64,000 nt of DNA from assembly GCA_033439795.1 (NCBI GenBank), contig JAUTDP010000005.1:372001-436000 (forward strand). Reading direction: 5' to 3'. This document shows, piece after piece, positions 12,732 through 24,858 of this stretch. The stretch is from Sordaria brevicollis (Eukaryota > Ascomycota > Sordariomycetes > Sordariales > Sordariaceae). The position numbers were made by a program, and so were the translations under genes. Each line of letters starts with the position of its first letter. Position 1 is the stretch's first letter. A model generated the notes under the pieces. It was not told the DNA's origin, searched no databases, and saw only the letters and a list, made by a program, of their open reading frames with translations.

Positions 12732-14440
12732 TTTAAATATAATTTTAATATTTTTATTATTAACGTTAATAAATTAAAGGTAGTAAATATTAATAAAATT
12801 GTATATAAAAAAGGCTATAATCCTAGAATAAAATATATTATAAAGGAGTTGCGTCCTATAATAGAATTTAATTTTAGTTTTTTTAATCTTTTTAAACTTA
12901 CCGAATTTGTAAATATTTTATTTAATTAATAACTAAAAGTATTAAAAAATAAAATTAATAAAATTTATTTTAATATAAAAGAAAATAAGGACGGGAATTA
13001 TTTATTATTTATAATTATAAGATTATTAGGTATTTAATTAAGCGGATATAATTTTACGTATATAAGAAATCGTTTTTTAATCGCTATAGATAAAGAAAAG
13101 CCTATTTTTAAATTAGGCCGGGTTTATATTTAAAAGGTTTAGGAATAATTTATTATATAGGTAGTAAATACTGGTAAATTCTCCTTTATTTTCGTTAATA
13201 GTAAAAATTTGGAAGATATAACTCTTTTTTATTTAATATTATTCTACTTTTAGGAAGCGATATTAAGAAAATATATATAAATCCTTATAAAATTTAGGAA
13301 ATAGGACGTATAATTTATCGATAATTAAAAATAATATAATTAATTAAAATATATAAAACGTCCGAATAAGAATAAGGATTACCTACTATTTTTAAAATAA
13401 AATAAACGGCCGAAATTATTAAGGACGAAAAGGTTTACGAATATTAAAGCGATTAATTAATAAATAAATAGTAAAATTACGTATTATATTTTTCCAATTT
13501 AATCTAAGGCTTTAAATAATATTTAAATAATTATAATTATTATAAATAATAATAAGGCTAAAATTAGAAATTATACGTTTAAAATTAATTTACCCTAATT
13601 AGCCTAATCCTTAAGAAGAGGGATTAATAATTAAATTTATAATCCCTTTAATAATTAAATCTCTAATAATTATTATAGTCCGAATATAAAATATAAAAAT
13701 ATTAAACGTAATAAGGGTATTTTATATATATTTAATTACCCTATTATTACGTAGATATAACCCGATTATTTATACAAAAAAGTCCGAATTCTTGGGAGTA
13801 ATTACGTTTATAATAATAATAAAGATTATATAGATTTTAAAGAATATATATTAAGCGTAATCCGAACGTTATATAAACGACGGTTAATATATATAAGAAT
13901 ATTATATTAAATTTAAAAGGAGGGAATATAACCGTAGAATATAAAAGCGTAAATTATTAATATACTTCTTTATAATTGATATAATCTAATTTACGTTATT
14001 TAAATCGGTAATATTATAAAATTTATATTTATTAATATAGAAAGCGCCGTTTTACTTAGCGAAGGATAAAAAGAAGTTAATATATTTAAGTAAATTAATA
14101 AATTTATTTTAGAATATAGTAAATTCGTATAATTTATTTTCTTTTTCGAATTATATTATAATGCTTTAACGACGGAAAACTTCGCGAATATTTTAATTTT
14201 ATAACGCAATAACTAATTATTTAATATAAAGGCTAAATAACCGATTATCCTTCTAAATAACGTTAATTTAATTATAAAAGAAGTTTTTTAAAATACCTTT
14301 AGGGCAAATATTAAATTAAAATTTTTAAATAATACGAATAAAATATTTAGGATTATTATTAACCCTATTAAAATTTAATATTTAATTCGATAACGGAAGT
14401 ATATTTATAGAATATAGCGTAAGGGACGACGAAGGTAAAT
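12732..14440 (+). pseudogene. RIP-degraded long unidentified coding frame
   Basis: One forward frame of about 570 codons is readable from 12732 to about 14440, with stops that are nearly all TAA or TAG (one TGA). Readable segments include NINKIVYKKGYNPRIKYIIK, KELRPIIEFNFSFFNLFKLT, RNRFLIAIDKEKPIFKLGRV, VVNTGKFSFIFVNSKNLED and VRILGSNYVYNNNKDYIDFK. The protein was charged and Lys/Asn-rich. I see no RT, integrase, DDE transposase or helicase motif and do not recognise the family. The frame sits inside the 3.5-kb interval bounded by the 13-bp inverted repeat, so it could be the product of a degraded DNA transposon. Confidence 0.45.
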
Positions 14441-14650
14441 AAACCCTTATTTATAATAGCAATATATTATATAAAATAGAAAATTTAAATATAGGTTTAA
14501 ATAAATAGAAAATAAATATTAACCGGTCTAATAGGATTAGCGGGAATTGCGGTAAATATTTAAAAGAATTATTAATAATTTTTAAAAACAATAATATAAT
14601 TAAGTAATTATAAACCGAATATTATTATAATATTAATATAGGATAGGTAT

Positions 14651-14715
14651 TGGAATTTACTCCTATAGGAAGGAAGTATAAATTTAATAGGGTAATGGAA
14701 TTTACTCCTATAGGA
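14651..14715 (+). repeat. 20-bp exact direct repeat carrying a CCTATAGG palindrome
   Basis: TGGAATTTACTCCTATAGGA occurs at 14651-14670 and again at 14696-14715, a 45-bp period. A related TTTACTCCTATAGGAATT is present near 11183-11200, and CCTATAGGAATT words recur in the 84-bp repeats at 5056-5475. Two exact copies in a RIP-saturated neighbourhood mean that this stretch is comparatively young or protected. Confidence 0.6.
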
Positions 14716-15107
14716 GTACTTTTCTATCGCCTATAGCCAAATCGTATAAAATCGCCTCAAACCTACTACCGTAGAAATGGTATCCCTAGGCGCTAATTAG
14801 TTGTATAGGTATTGGAGTAGGGGTAGTAGGGCAGCGCCCGGGGGTGCCGTTTCGGAGGTAGGTAGGTCTAAGAACTGAGACTAGGCACAAGCGACGTCGA
14901 ATAGATAATACCTTATTATTAAATTGCACAGCAATGTAGATATCGTAATTAAGGGTTAAAATCGATGTATATATTTAAAAGAGTTCTATAAAACCCGAAT
15001 TAGGGGTGCCTAAACTATTAAAAAGGTCTACAACCAAATTCTAATAATTAGGGCGCTTTACGTAAACTTATTTTTATTAATCGAATCTACCCTCTAATTT
15101 AATATAC
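14716..15107. other. Less-mutated mosaic segment at the left edge of copia element D
   Basis: Bases 14720-14960 are richer in GC and keep CpA and TpG, including CAGCGCCCGGGGGTGCC. This contrasts with both flanks. The right part probably contains the 3' LTR of the minus-strand copia element D, because a GGGGAGG purine tract (reading on the minus strand, about 15107-15117) directly precedes a TATTAAATTAGAGGG sequence that looks like a mutated TGTTA... LTR start. The second D LTR lies outside the window, so I cannot delimit this one. Confidence 0.4.
15001..15036 (+). repeat. Isolated hAT-like terminal repeat
   Basis: TAGGGGTGCCTAAACTATTA followed by AAAAGGTCTACAAC resembles the left terminus of the hAT-like MITE at 49956-50351, including the shared TTAAAAAGGTCT block at the same distance from the end. 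I cannot find a matching opposite end nearby, so it may be a broken relative. The similarity is visible but imperfect. Confidence 0.35.
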
Positions 15108-17346
15108 CTCCCCAAATATAATCTATTTCCTAAAATAGATAAATCTAAAACTATTTATACAAAACTAATTACTCCTCTTCGTCTATTTCCTTAATCCTTA
15201 AGTATTCTACCCGTTAATAACCTTCTTTATTTCGTATAAAATCTATTCCTATTAACTTCTTAAATTCCTAATATTTTTCTACGGTTAATATTTTAATTAT
15301 ACCGTTTATAAATATTTTTAAAGTTTCGAAATATTATACCTTAATTATCCTTATTTATACTTCTTACTTTAATTAATATTAATAAATATCGATATACCGG
15401 AATTTAATTACCAATTTTAATACCTCTATATTTAGGATTCTAAAGGTTTAAATATTATTATATTTAAGAATTGGAATAAAGTTAGAGAATTTTAATATAA
15501 GACCTCTAAATAGCTTTATAATATATAATACTTCTTTAACGATATTAGAAAAGGCTACGAATTCTACTTCAGTTATAAAAATAATTACTATTAATTATTT
15601 AAAGGCTCCCAAATAAATAAATCCGCCGTATAATTTTATTATAAATCCTTAGGAATTTTTATAATCGATAGAATTATCGGTAAAAAAGGCGTTAAAAATA
15701 AATCAAAATTTAATATTTCCTTTATAATATAGGGCTAGGTTTCTAGTAGTAAAGAGGTAATATAATACCTTATTTACGGCCTTATAGTATTTTAATCCTA
15801 AATTATAATTATATTTAATAAATCGATTAATTATAAAGGTAATATTTAATTTAATAATAATAGCGGCGTAGAATATAGACCCAATCTTAATTTAATATTA
15901 ATAAATAAATAAATTAATAGCTTTATAATTATAGGTTCTTAGTTCGATATTATTTATTTGGATTTATATAATATATTTATTATCGGCGAATTTATAAATC
16001 TTTTAAAAGTATAATTATTAAAATAATTAAGTTTTACGGGCCTTACGATTATAAATTACTTTGATACCTAAGAATTATTATAATTCCTCTCCTTCAATTA
16101 AATTATATGAAAATTATAAAATTTTTATATACTATTAAGTAACTTCCTCCTTAATAGGGCAATAATAAAAAATAATATTATTAACGTAATAGAAGACTAA
16201 AATACTATTATTAATTAAAATGTAAAGATTTTTAAAAATTACGTAAAACCCTAAAGCTTTAAATATCCTTATAAATTCTCGTTATTATAGTAGAAGGGAA
16301 TAACGAAAATTATATAATATTTCAAGGATTTTAAATATTTTCCTTTAAATATAATAATTTAATAATATACGTATATGAATCTCTTCGTTTATTATTACGT
16401 TTATAAAGGCGTTAATTACGTTCTATTAAATAAATTTAAAATTAAAGCGTAAAAATATAGTTATAAAAGTACGGAAGGACTTTCCTATTAGGGTAGAGGT
16501 ATAAATTTCCTACCCTACAATTTTTATTTATTAATTTCTATATATAATTAAACGAACTTTAATTTTATTAAAGTAATTATTTTTGAAATATTTATAAATA
16601 TATATTTATATATAATTAAAAATTTATTTATCTTTAATTTTAAATTCGTTGCAATTTACTTCTACCTAAATTTTTATTTATTTATAACTTTCGAATCAAA
16701 TTCGTTCGGTTTATTTAAAGAGGTTATTTAAAGGATATTTATCGAAGTCCTTATAATTATATAATATTAGCGGTAATCAATAACGGTAGAGGCTCTAGAA
16801 TTTATTAATAATAATTAAGGATTTGATTGTATTTTTAATAATTACCCTTTCTTTATATATAGAACGCTATAATTCTATTTTGATAACCTTCTTATTGTAA
16901 ATTATAATTATAAACTAATAAAGGCGGCCCGTATTAAATATTACTTTCTAAGGTTCGAAACTTTTTAATAATTCCTTTTTAGTACGCTTAATATAATTTA
17001 TAGCGAATACCCTTATAAGAAAGGAAATTAATAATAATATATTTAATAATATTAAATAATTGTAATTAACGAAATAATCGATAGCTATTTAATCTTCCTT
17101 TAAGTTTATAATTTTATTAAAGGGGTTTAAACGCGGTACGCCAATCTCTACTTCTTTAATAATTATTTCTTCGGTTTACACCTCCTTAATAATTATTACC
17201 TCCCTTTTTTAAATTAAGTTAAAAGAAAAAGAATTTAAAAGGTTATAAATATTCGTATCTTCTATATCGGTACGGCTAATTATAAAATCGAAAGGGGATT
17301 AATTATTTAGTAGCTATTCTCTAATAATATATTTCTTTAACAAAGC
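15108..17346 (-). pseudogene. Copia element D, pol 3' part: reverse transcriptase and RNase H (RIP-degraded)
   Basis: On the minus strand this segment carries Ty1/copia pol. Near 16420-16350 it reads VINAFINVIINEEIHIRI, the mutated form of the copia DV.NAFLN.DL.EEVY.R motif. At 16191-16177 it reads YYVNN, the mutated YVDD catalytic box, with both Asp changed to Asn. Near 15690-15640 AFFTDNSIDYKNS matches the copia RNase H ADASFADD..TRKSS region. All stops are RIP-type. The order (RT to the right, RNase H to the left) fixes the minus orientation. The upstream part of pol continues at 52492, on the far side of the 35-kb element A; TSD AAAGC ends here at 17342-17346. Catalytic residues are lost, so the copy is dead. 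Confidence 0.85.
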
Positions 17347-17557
17347 TGTGAAAGGAACAGTGCACGTGTGAATAAACTGGTGATATTGATTGTTCTAGGA
17401 AAAAGAAGGGCGCGCGTTCAGCGCGGGAAGCATAGCAGTCTTATACTATTATAATTCCGCAATGCGAACCTTCCGACGATTAACGTACTAGCCAGTCTCC
17501 CGACTGGCGGTTGGTCGTAGAAAGTGCCGCTATAGTTAGCGTAGCGGTTACTTTATA
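17347..17557 (-). repeat. Element A left LTR (3' LTR)
   Basis: It is 211 bp and collinear without gaps with 52276-52486. I count about 20 differences between the two copies, nearly all transitions. In this copy the changes are mainly G-to-A plus C-to-T toward its right end, while its first 60 bases keep CpA steps that the other copy lost. A purine tract on the minus strand (AAGTAAAGGGCAT, rightwards of 17557) is a plausible polypurine tract. Confidence 0.92.
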
Positions 17558-18577
17558 ATGCCCTTTACTTAAAAATAATCGTCCCGATTATTATTTAAGT
17601 ATATTTTTGTCCGTCAATTCTTCTATTAGATCCGCGCTGGTTATTACGATAATATTATTTATATATATAGCCTATATTTCATTTACGTTTACGTTTATTA
17701 TATCCTATATTTATTATATCCTATATCCGTTACGTTTTATATCCGTTATATTTATCGACCCTATTATTCGGTTTATTTAATTCCCTTAAGTTATTTATTA
17801 TTTCCCTCTTCGTTAATATACTTTTCGAAACCCTTTTAACGGCCTAATTTAATAGCGACGAAACGTTTACCGTTATATACAGTAATAGCGAATTTAGTTT
17901 TATCCGTATTAGAGGTTTAAAGGGTATTATCCTTTAATATAATTTTATTTTAGGCGGCGGCGAAGTTTTATTTATTTTCGAAAGTCGGGTCGTTATACGG
18001 GATATTAATAGTATAAGCGAATTTAGTAGTGGCCGCGATATTCATTTAATAATTAACGTAGTTTATAAATATTAGGAAATATATTAGGATATAATTATAA
18101 AGGATTTAGCGTTATTAATTTTTTCAAATTATATTTTAGTTTTTTATAATTTGTATTTCGGTTGGCTTCGTTTTAATACGCTTTTCTTCGACGTTTTTAC
18201 TTTTATTTTCGTTAGGGCGTTTTTTCTTTATTTCGGTAATAAATACCCCGTCGAGATTTTTATTATTATTATTACCCGTATTAGAATTAGAATTAAAACT
18301 TTCGGGACCGTTTATATTATTGCCCGTACCGTTAATACTTTTATTATTATTGTTATTTATATTATTAGGCAGGAGGATATGTTGGATTTTAATTTATCCG
18401 TTTAATTATTTTCTTTAAATAATGCGTATTATATTAATTTTTATAACGGTTTTTTTTAATATACTTTTCTTCTTTATAATTACGGCTACTGTTTTATAAA
18501 TCTTTAACTTTAATATAATATAATTAATTTACGCTCTTTTACGAAACGGGCGATAATTATTATATTATTTAATAATT
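17558..18577 (-). pseudogene. Element A, 3' internal fragment left of element B
   Basis: RIP-degraded interior of A between its 3' LTR and the insertion point of B (TSD TAATT at 18578-18582). By position it should hold the end of pol and the 3' untranslated region. I could not identify a domain. A stretch near 17690-17755 repeats TATATCC-type words several times. The short open frame at 18151-18405 is hydrophobic and low-complexity, and I do not regard it as a gene. Confidence 0.55.
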
Positions 18578-18582
18578 TAATT

Positions 18583-18868
18583 TGTAAAGTCATAGGTACG
18601 AGAGGGTGAGAGTAAGTCGTATAAAATAAGTCTATTCTAGGAGAAAGACTTTAGCCTAGCTAGATATAAGTCTTTAGTTAGGAGTTATCCTCTTTTATAC
18701 TTATATACTTCCTTATAGGTTCGGAACGGTCGGCGCTTAGATTCCGAAATCCTTTCCTCTATATTATATCCTACTATCTTTATTTTATTTACTATTTTAT
18801 CCGTCGTTTTAGACTATTATACCTTAATTATACGGGTCCCCTTAGGCTTTTTTAGCGATATTTTTATA
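18583..18868 (-). repeat. Element B left LTR (3' LTR)
   Basis: It is 286 bp and aligns with 41751-42036 without gaps. Its first half keeps CpA/TpG and GC-rich words (TAGGTACGAGAGGGTGAGAG) that are mutated in the partner, whereas its last third is mutated where the partner is preserved. Confidence 0.92.
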
Positions 18869-18872
18869 ATTA

Positions 18873-18885
18873 TCCCCCCCTTTGG
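18873..18885 (-). other. Polypurine tract of element B
   Basis: The plus strand reads TCCCCCCCTTTGG four bases inside the left LTR. On the element's own strand this is CCAAAGGGGGGGA, a typical plus-strand primer site next to a 3' LTR. GpG steps resist RIP, which explains its survival. Confidence 0.75.
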
Positions 18886-19830
18886 AAATTATAGTCCTTT
18901 ATAATTTTAATATTAATTATTACAATCCGTAGGAAATTTTATTTTTTATTCGTATATTGCGCTACGCTTTATAGAAAACCTTATTTTCTATTCGTATATT
19001 ACGTTATACTTTAATTTTATTATATTATTTGGCTATCCGTTCTTATTTTATATATTAACGTTATTCCCCCTTCCGGTTAATTTAGTTTTTAAATTATATT
19101 ATTATACGGTAATTATTATAGTATTTATAGGGGCGACGTTTTTGCGCTAAGTAATTTTATTAAAAGATTTGAAAACCGATTAGCGATATTTATATCGACG
19201 TATTAAACGAAGTAACGGTTTTTATTTATTTTAACTATTTATACTATACCGGTATTTTTTAATATTCGCCTTTTAGGGCTATTATTAAGTTCCCGGAAGC
19301 CGACCCTAAAATAGTTTAATTTTTATATATTACGTACTTTATTTATTTTTTCGGTATTTTTTCTTTTTCGCGTCCTTTTCTTAGATAGAAAGCGTTTTAT
19401 TATAAATAATTAAGGATTTTAAAAGAGTTTTAAAGTAAGATAGAAATTCTATTTCGAATTAAAATTAGAATTTCGTCCGGAATTAATTTTAAAATTTAAC
19501 CCGAATTACTTTTCCTTTTTTTGGAATTAAATTTTTATAATTTTTAGGATATAGGGAAGGATTTATTAATTTTAATCGGTTAGCCAAACTAATAAAAAAT
19601 CCCAATATATATTAATTATTTCCGGAAGTTGGAAGTACTTTAGGTTATATTATCGATCGACGATTATTTATTTTATATAGTTGGTAATTTATCATATTTC
19701 TTTAATTTAGAGAATTTTATTAATATTTATATTAATTAATTAAGTTATAAATTTTTTTATAATTTAGGCCACTATAATTACTTTAAGGTTGGATAACCCT
19801 TAACGCCGTTTATAAATAAACGTTAAGGAG

Positions 19831-20358
19831 GAATTTACTAATTAGCTTTAGGTTCTTTTAATTTGGCTCTTTATTTTCATTAAATAAAGAATTTTTAATT
19901 TAATAAGAAGTATTAGAACGGTTCTCTTCTTAATATATTAAATTCTCCGTAATTTTAGGGAAGGATTTACCGGTTGGTTTAAATCCTTTTAATTTAATTA
20001 TTTTATCCTTATTAAATAGAAAATCCTTAATTTAATAAGAAGTATTAAAGCGGTTTTTTTCTTAATATATTAAATTCTTTATAATCCTAATAAGGAATTT
20101 ACTAATTAATTTAGGTTTTTTTAATTTAATTATTTTATCTTTATTAGATTAAGAATTTTTAATTGAATAGGGAATATTAGAACGGCTTTCCTTTTAATAT
20201 ATCGGATTTTTTATAGTTCTATTAAAGAATTTGCCGGTTATTTTAAATCCTTTTAATTTAATTACCTATTTTTATTAAATAGGGAATTCCTAATTTAATA
20301 GAAGTATTAAAGAAATTCTTTTTCCGGATTTAATATTTAGATTCTTTAAATTCTTCGT
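19831..20358 (-). repeat. Four-copy 132-bp tandem repeat at the 3' end of element B
   Basis: The landmark GAATTTACTAATTAG or its variants starts at 19831, 19963, 20095 and 20227, an exact 132-base period. Each unit also contains a (T)AATTTAATA(A)GAAGTATTA block and a pyrimidine-rich CTCTTCTTAATATATTAAATTC block. Copies differ mainly by transitions. A further partial copy may lie near 19560. The array sits between the pol region and the 3' LTR. The period is divisible by three (44 codons), so it could have been coding, or it may be a 3' untranslated repeat of the element. Confidence 0.75.
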
Positions 20359-20399
20359 AATTTTAATTCGCGGTGCGGCGCGGTTATTTTTTAATTAAT

Positions 20400-23300
20400 A
20401 TTATATTAAAATGTTTAAAATTGGATCATTAATCCCCGGGTACTTTATTTCTAATATAGGCTACCTTTAGTTTATTCCGCTACGCAAGTTTTTCGCCGGT
20501 GATAATATTTCTTTTTTTATTAATAAATAGATTTTCAATTCTCGTCCCCGTCGAAATATATAATAATTATTTACCTATTAAATTTTATATATAATATTTT
20601 ATATTATATTTAACGCTTATTATTCTTTATAATTATAAAATAATAAATTCTCATTATATTATTTATATTAATTATTCTATTTCCTATAATATTTTTACTT
20701 AATTTTTTAATATTTAGAGAGCGCCTTTTATATATTTTTGATGTATTTTTTAAATTCCTAAGTACTATATTCTATAGGTTATTTTATTTATTTAATTAAA
20801 AACCTCTAATTTATATTTATTCTTTAATAATTTACGATTTTTTTAATTTTTTACTCCTTTTATTTATTATATAGTTCTAGTAATAGTATTTTATAATTTT
20901 TATTTTTTTTATTCTTTTAAAATTCTAGTAAATTAATTAGAAAGATATTATATATCCGGCTATATTATATTATTAGGATTATTTAATACGTTTAGGAATT
21001 AATTCTCTTTAATATTTTAATTTTAATATACGTAAGTATTAATTTCCTATTTTTAAATTAGAAGTTCTTAGTTAATAGGTTTATAATATCGTTCGGTTGA
21101 AATTCCATCGGCGTATACTTTTTATTATACCCCTTCTTCTACGTTTTTATTATTTAATTCTAATAATATTATATTATTTTACGAATTTCCTTTAATTTCC
21201 GTAATCGTTCTTTTATATTTTAAATTATACGTAAGTAATAATTATATAAGGATTTAAACGGCGAAATTCCTATAATTATATACGTAGAATTATTATTCGC
21301 GAATTCTATCTTTAAGAATTCCCTATTTTAAAGTATAAGGTCGCTTTTTAAAATTCAGATACGTAAAATTTTTTTAATAATTTAATATAAACGTTCTATT
21401 TACCTATCCGTTTACGGGTAGAATATAATAGATAATCTTCGTAGGATTTTATACGTTTTAGTAAATTTTTTCTAAAATTCGTTAATAAATAATTTATTTT
21501 TATTATTTATAATTTTTAAAGGTAAATCAAATTAGTATTTTATATATTTATATAATAGGGACGTTATAGAAATTATATTAAACGTTTTAATAATATATAT
21601 AAATAAAGTTATTTTAATAAATCGGTTTATAATTATTAAAATAGTATTATATATTGTTCTATTAACCTTTTAATTCGGCGGAAGGCCGGTAGTAAAATCG
21701 ATATTAATTTTTTAGAAAGATTATTCGGGTATTAATAAAGATTGGAAATTTCCGTAAAATCGGTATTAGGGTCTTTAAATCTTTTAATATAATTCGTACT
21801 TCGTAATATATTCCCGAACGTTTTATACGAAGCCTTTTTAATAGAAATTCTTTTTAATAAATTTTAGGGTTTTAAGCGTATTTATATAACCGGCCTTTAA
21901 ATTATCATAATAAAAGTATAAAATCTCTTTATAGAATAATTTTTTTAAAAGATTATTAACCGTTCTTTAAAATAAAGAACCCTTTAGTTATTTAATTTAT
22001 ATCCTCCAATTATAGTCCCTTTGGATTAAATAGCCGTTATTTATTCGATTAAATTTAAATTTTTAAGTTAAAATCCTTTTATAATAATATAAAATTCCCG
22101 GTTCGCTAAGGGTATTTAAGGGATTTTTCGGTATATTATCTTCTTTACGATTTTACGTAATAAAATTTGAGCGAATATTCTTTTTATTAATTATATTAAT
22201 AAAATATTTTTTATAATAATAGCGGATTACATTATTCGTTAAATTTATTTAATAAAAGCGTAAATTATAAATTTTTTTTTATATTAGTATAGGATTTTAG
22301 AGTTTAATTACTTTTTAATTATATTTAATAATTCGGAAATGAAGTTTAATTTTTTTTAAAGGGTCGGTAAAATATCGCTATAAATTATATCCCCTTTTAT
22401 ATAATTTAATTCCTTAAATAAATTCCTTATTAGATTTATTTTCCTTAATTAATATTTAATTTCAAAGTCGAATTAAAATAATTAATAGATTTAACGAGCT
22501 AATTTTTTACGCAAATCGCTCGCTAGCGATTTTATAATATTCTTTAACGCTTTATAATTCATAATTATTATAAATAGTTTTAAAAATCCTTTTAAATAAT
22601 ATATTTAATAATTTAAATTGGTTATAATAGCGAATAGCTTTTATTAATTTATATATTACTATTGTTTTATATTTATTAATTTTTTAGAAAAGAATGCTAT
22701 AGGGTATTAAATATTTCTTATAAATTGGAATAAAATTCCCGAAATAGCCTGCTACGAAGCGTTTATTTCAATTTTGATTTTTTTAATTAAATATTAATAA
22801 CGAAAGATTGGTACCGTTATAAATACTTCTTTTAAAGTTTAGAATACTTTATTAGCCTCCTTAATTTAATAGAATATATTTAATTTCCGTCCGTATTTAT
22901 TCTTTTTTAATAAATCGGTAATAAATTCTATTATATAAAAGTATTAGTGTACGAACCGTTGGTAAAAATTAGTAAATTTTAAAAAAATTTAGATATTGTA
23001 GAAGAATTCGGGCGTTAATTATTTTTAGATTGCCTGTACCCGTTTAGGATTTATTATTACCCCTTTTATCATAATATAATAATTAAGGAAATTAATATAA
23101 TTTTTATAAAATTCGTATTTAGACGCCTTTACGAAAAGTTGGATAACGTATAGATATTCGAAAATTAAATGGAAATATGCGTTATATTCTTCTTTAAAAT
23201 TTGAATAAATTAAAATATTATTAAAATATATTATATAAATGCGGTTAATAAGTCCCGCGAATATTTTATATATATATATTTAAAATATAATAGATATATT

Positions 23301-24500
23301 TATAAGCCCGAACGGTATTATTATATATTCGAAGTAATTATATTACGTTTTAAAAGCGGTTTTTTATTAATCCTTTTTTTTTAATTCGGATCCAGTAATA
23401 CGTTTCGTACAAATTAATTTTAGAAAATACTTTAGCGCCGATTATTCGGTTCATTAATTCGCTAATTAATAGTAGTAAGTAACGATTTTTAATAGTAATT
23501 TTATTTAATCCCCAATAGTCGATATATAATTATAGCGTACTATCCTTTTTAAATATAAATAAAATCGGTATTCCGATAGAATTTTAAGAGTAATAAATAT
23601 AATTAATTTATAAATTCTCTTTTAAATATTCGCGTAGCGTTTTTAATTATATAATAAATAAAAAGTAAATAAAAATATTAAATATTTCTTTTTTTTCTTT
23701 AAAGACGATTTTATATTTAACGTTTAGTAATTACGGTAGCGTTTTAACTTTTTTTTTTAAAGAATATATTTTTAAATTTTTTTAATATTAAGAGAATATT
23801 ATTTACTACGTTTTTAAGCGGCTCTTTATTTTTATTTACGTTTTTGAAGTCCGGTTTTAGTAAATTATATATTAAAATTAAATTAATAATATAAATTCGG
23901 TTATTATATATTACTTTACGTACGAGAGTTATAATATTAATAAGGAGTACCTTTTTAAATTCAAATTCGTTTTTATTAATATATATAATAATCTTTTTAG
24001 AATTTATATTTAGTATAAATAATAGTAATAATAATATCCGATTATCTTTTTAAATTATATAAAATAATTAGGTAGATTTTCTTTTTTAACCCTTTTAATC
24101 TTTTAAAATAAATATTAATTCGTACGTTTTATAGTAATATATTTCTTTACTATTTATATTTATTAAAATAAATGAAATACCGGTTTTTATTTTCTTTAAT
24201 TTATACTTCTTTACGAAATTTTTATATCTAATATTAATCTTTATTCTTAAATTTAAATTTATACGTTCTTCTAATTAGCGACCCTTTAGCGTAATTAATA
24301 TTATAGAAACTTCGCTTAGCCCGTTTTTTTTAACCGTTTTAAAATTATTAATCCCGTTGAATAATAATTCTTTTATAGGGTTTAATTTTTTACCGATTCT
24401 TTAGTATCCGAAATATAATTATTTTCTTTATTATTATTATATTTAATATTTTATTCGGTAATTATATTTTAAATAATAACTTTCTTTTTCGGCTGGTTTT
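20400..24500 (-). pseudogene. Element B pol (RT, RNase H, integrase), RIP-degraded
   Basis: Minus-strand Ty3/gypsy pol. At 23228-23217 it reads YFNN in the context IIYFNNILIYSN, the mutated Y.DDILI(Y/F)S box of gypsy RT. It is followed by FKEEYNAYFHLIFEYL and SKYEFYKNYINFLNYYI, which match the conserved EEH...VF..L...L...KCEF....V.FLGH region. The catalytic Asp pair is now Asn-Asn. By the usual gypsy order RNase H and integrase should lie to the left (about 20400-22700), but I did not resolve individual integrase residues. All stops seen are of RIP type, so the copy is inactive. Confidence 0.8.
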
Positions 24501-24520
24501 AGTTATTTATTTTTTTATAC

Positions 24521-24580
24521 TTCGTATAATTACGAATATAATATCCTTTATTTTTATTATTATAATAATTTAGGCCGGAT
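24521..24580 (-). pseudogene. Element B Gag zinc knuckle (RIP-mutated)
   Basis: The minus strand reads YYNNKNKGYYIRNYTK. With RIP reversed in mind (Cys and His to Tyr, Gly and Asp to Asn) this is a CCHC knuckle with C-x2-C-x4-H-x4-C spacing, the nucleic-acid-binding motif of retrotransposon Gag. It sits about 280 bases from the insertion point of element C, so most of gag lies on the other side, at 40441-41750. Confidence 0.75.
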
Positions 24581-24858
24581 TTGTTATTATTTCTATTCTA
24601 TTTATTAGGGGATTAATCTCTTTTATAGCTTTTACGCCTTCCGGAATTGCGATTCCAATTATAATCCCGGTTATAATTTCGGTTACGGTCTTTATTATAA
24701 TTAGAGCGTTCAATATTCGAAGACTCCTTATAGCGCGAAAATTATTCATTACGGTAGCCTTTACCCGATTTGTCTTTTAGGGTGTATTTTTTATTTTTAA
24801 ATTCGGTCTATTAATTTATTACTTTCGAGGTAATTTTTATTAAATTATCGATAAAGAT

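Larger units (their letters stand above)
11211..14774. repeat. 13-bp exact inverted repeat bracketing 3.5 kb (possible degraded DNA transposon)
   Basis: CTACGGTAGTAGG at 11211-11223 recurs as its exact reverse complement at 14762-14774, with weaker similarity just outside (CCTATAGG on the left, CCTAGG on the right). The interval contains the long unidentified forward frame at 12732-14440. This could be a RIP-degraded DNA transposon with decayed terminal repeats, but I found no convincing target-site duplication, so the boundaries are tentative. Confidence 0.3.

Noticed and set aside
6830..14440. Starship captain (tyrosine recombinase) or Helitron helicase
   Set aside because: I compared the unknown frames with the motifs I know for these families and saw no R...H-x-x-R...Y or Rep/helicase signature; the frames remain unassigned.
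14803..14850. Second copy of the 53171-53636 insert
   Set aside because: Only an 11-base match (TAGTAGGGCAG) is shared; the rest does not align.
17347..17557. A and B or C LTRs belonging to a single large element
   Set aside because: Each pair has its own sequence, its own length and its own 5-bp duplication, which fits nesting rather than one composite.
18151..18405. 84-codon open frame
   Set aside because: Low-complexity Ile/Phe-rich translation within the RIP-degraded 3' part of gypsy element A; chance frame.
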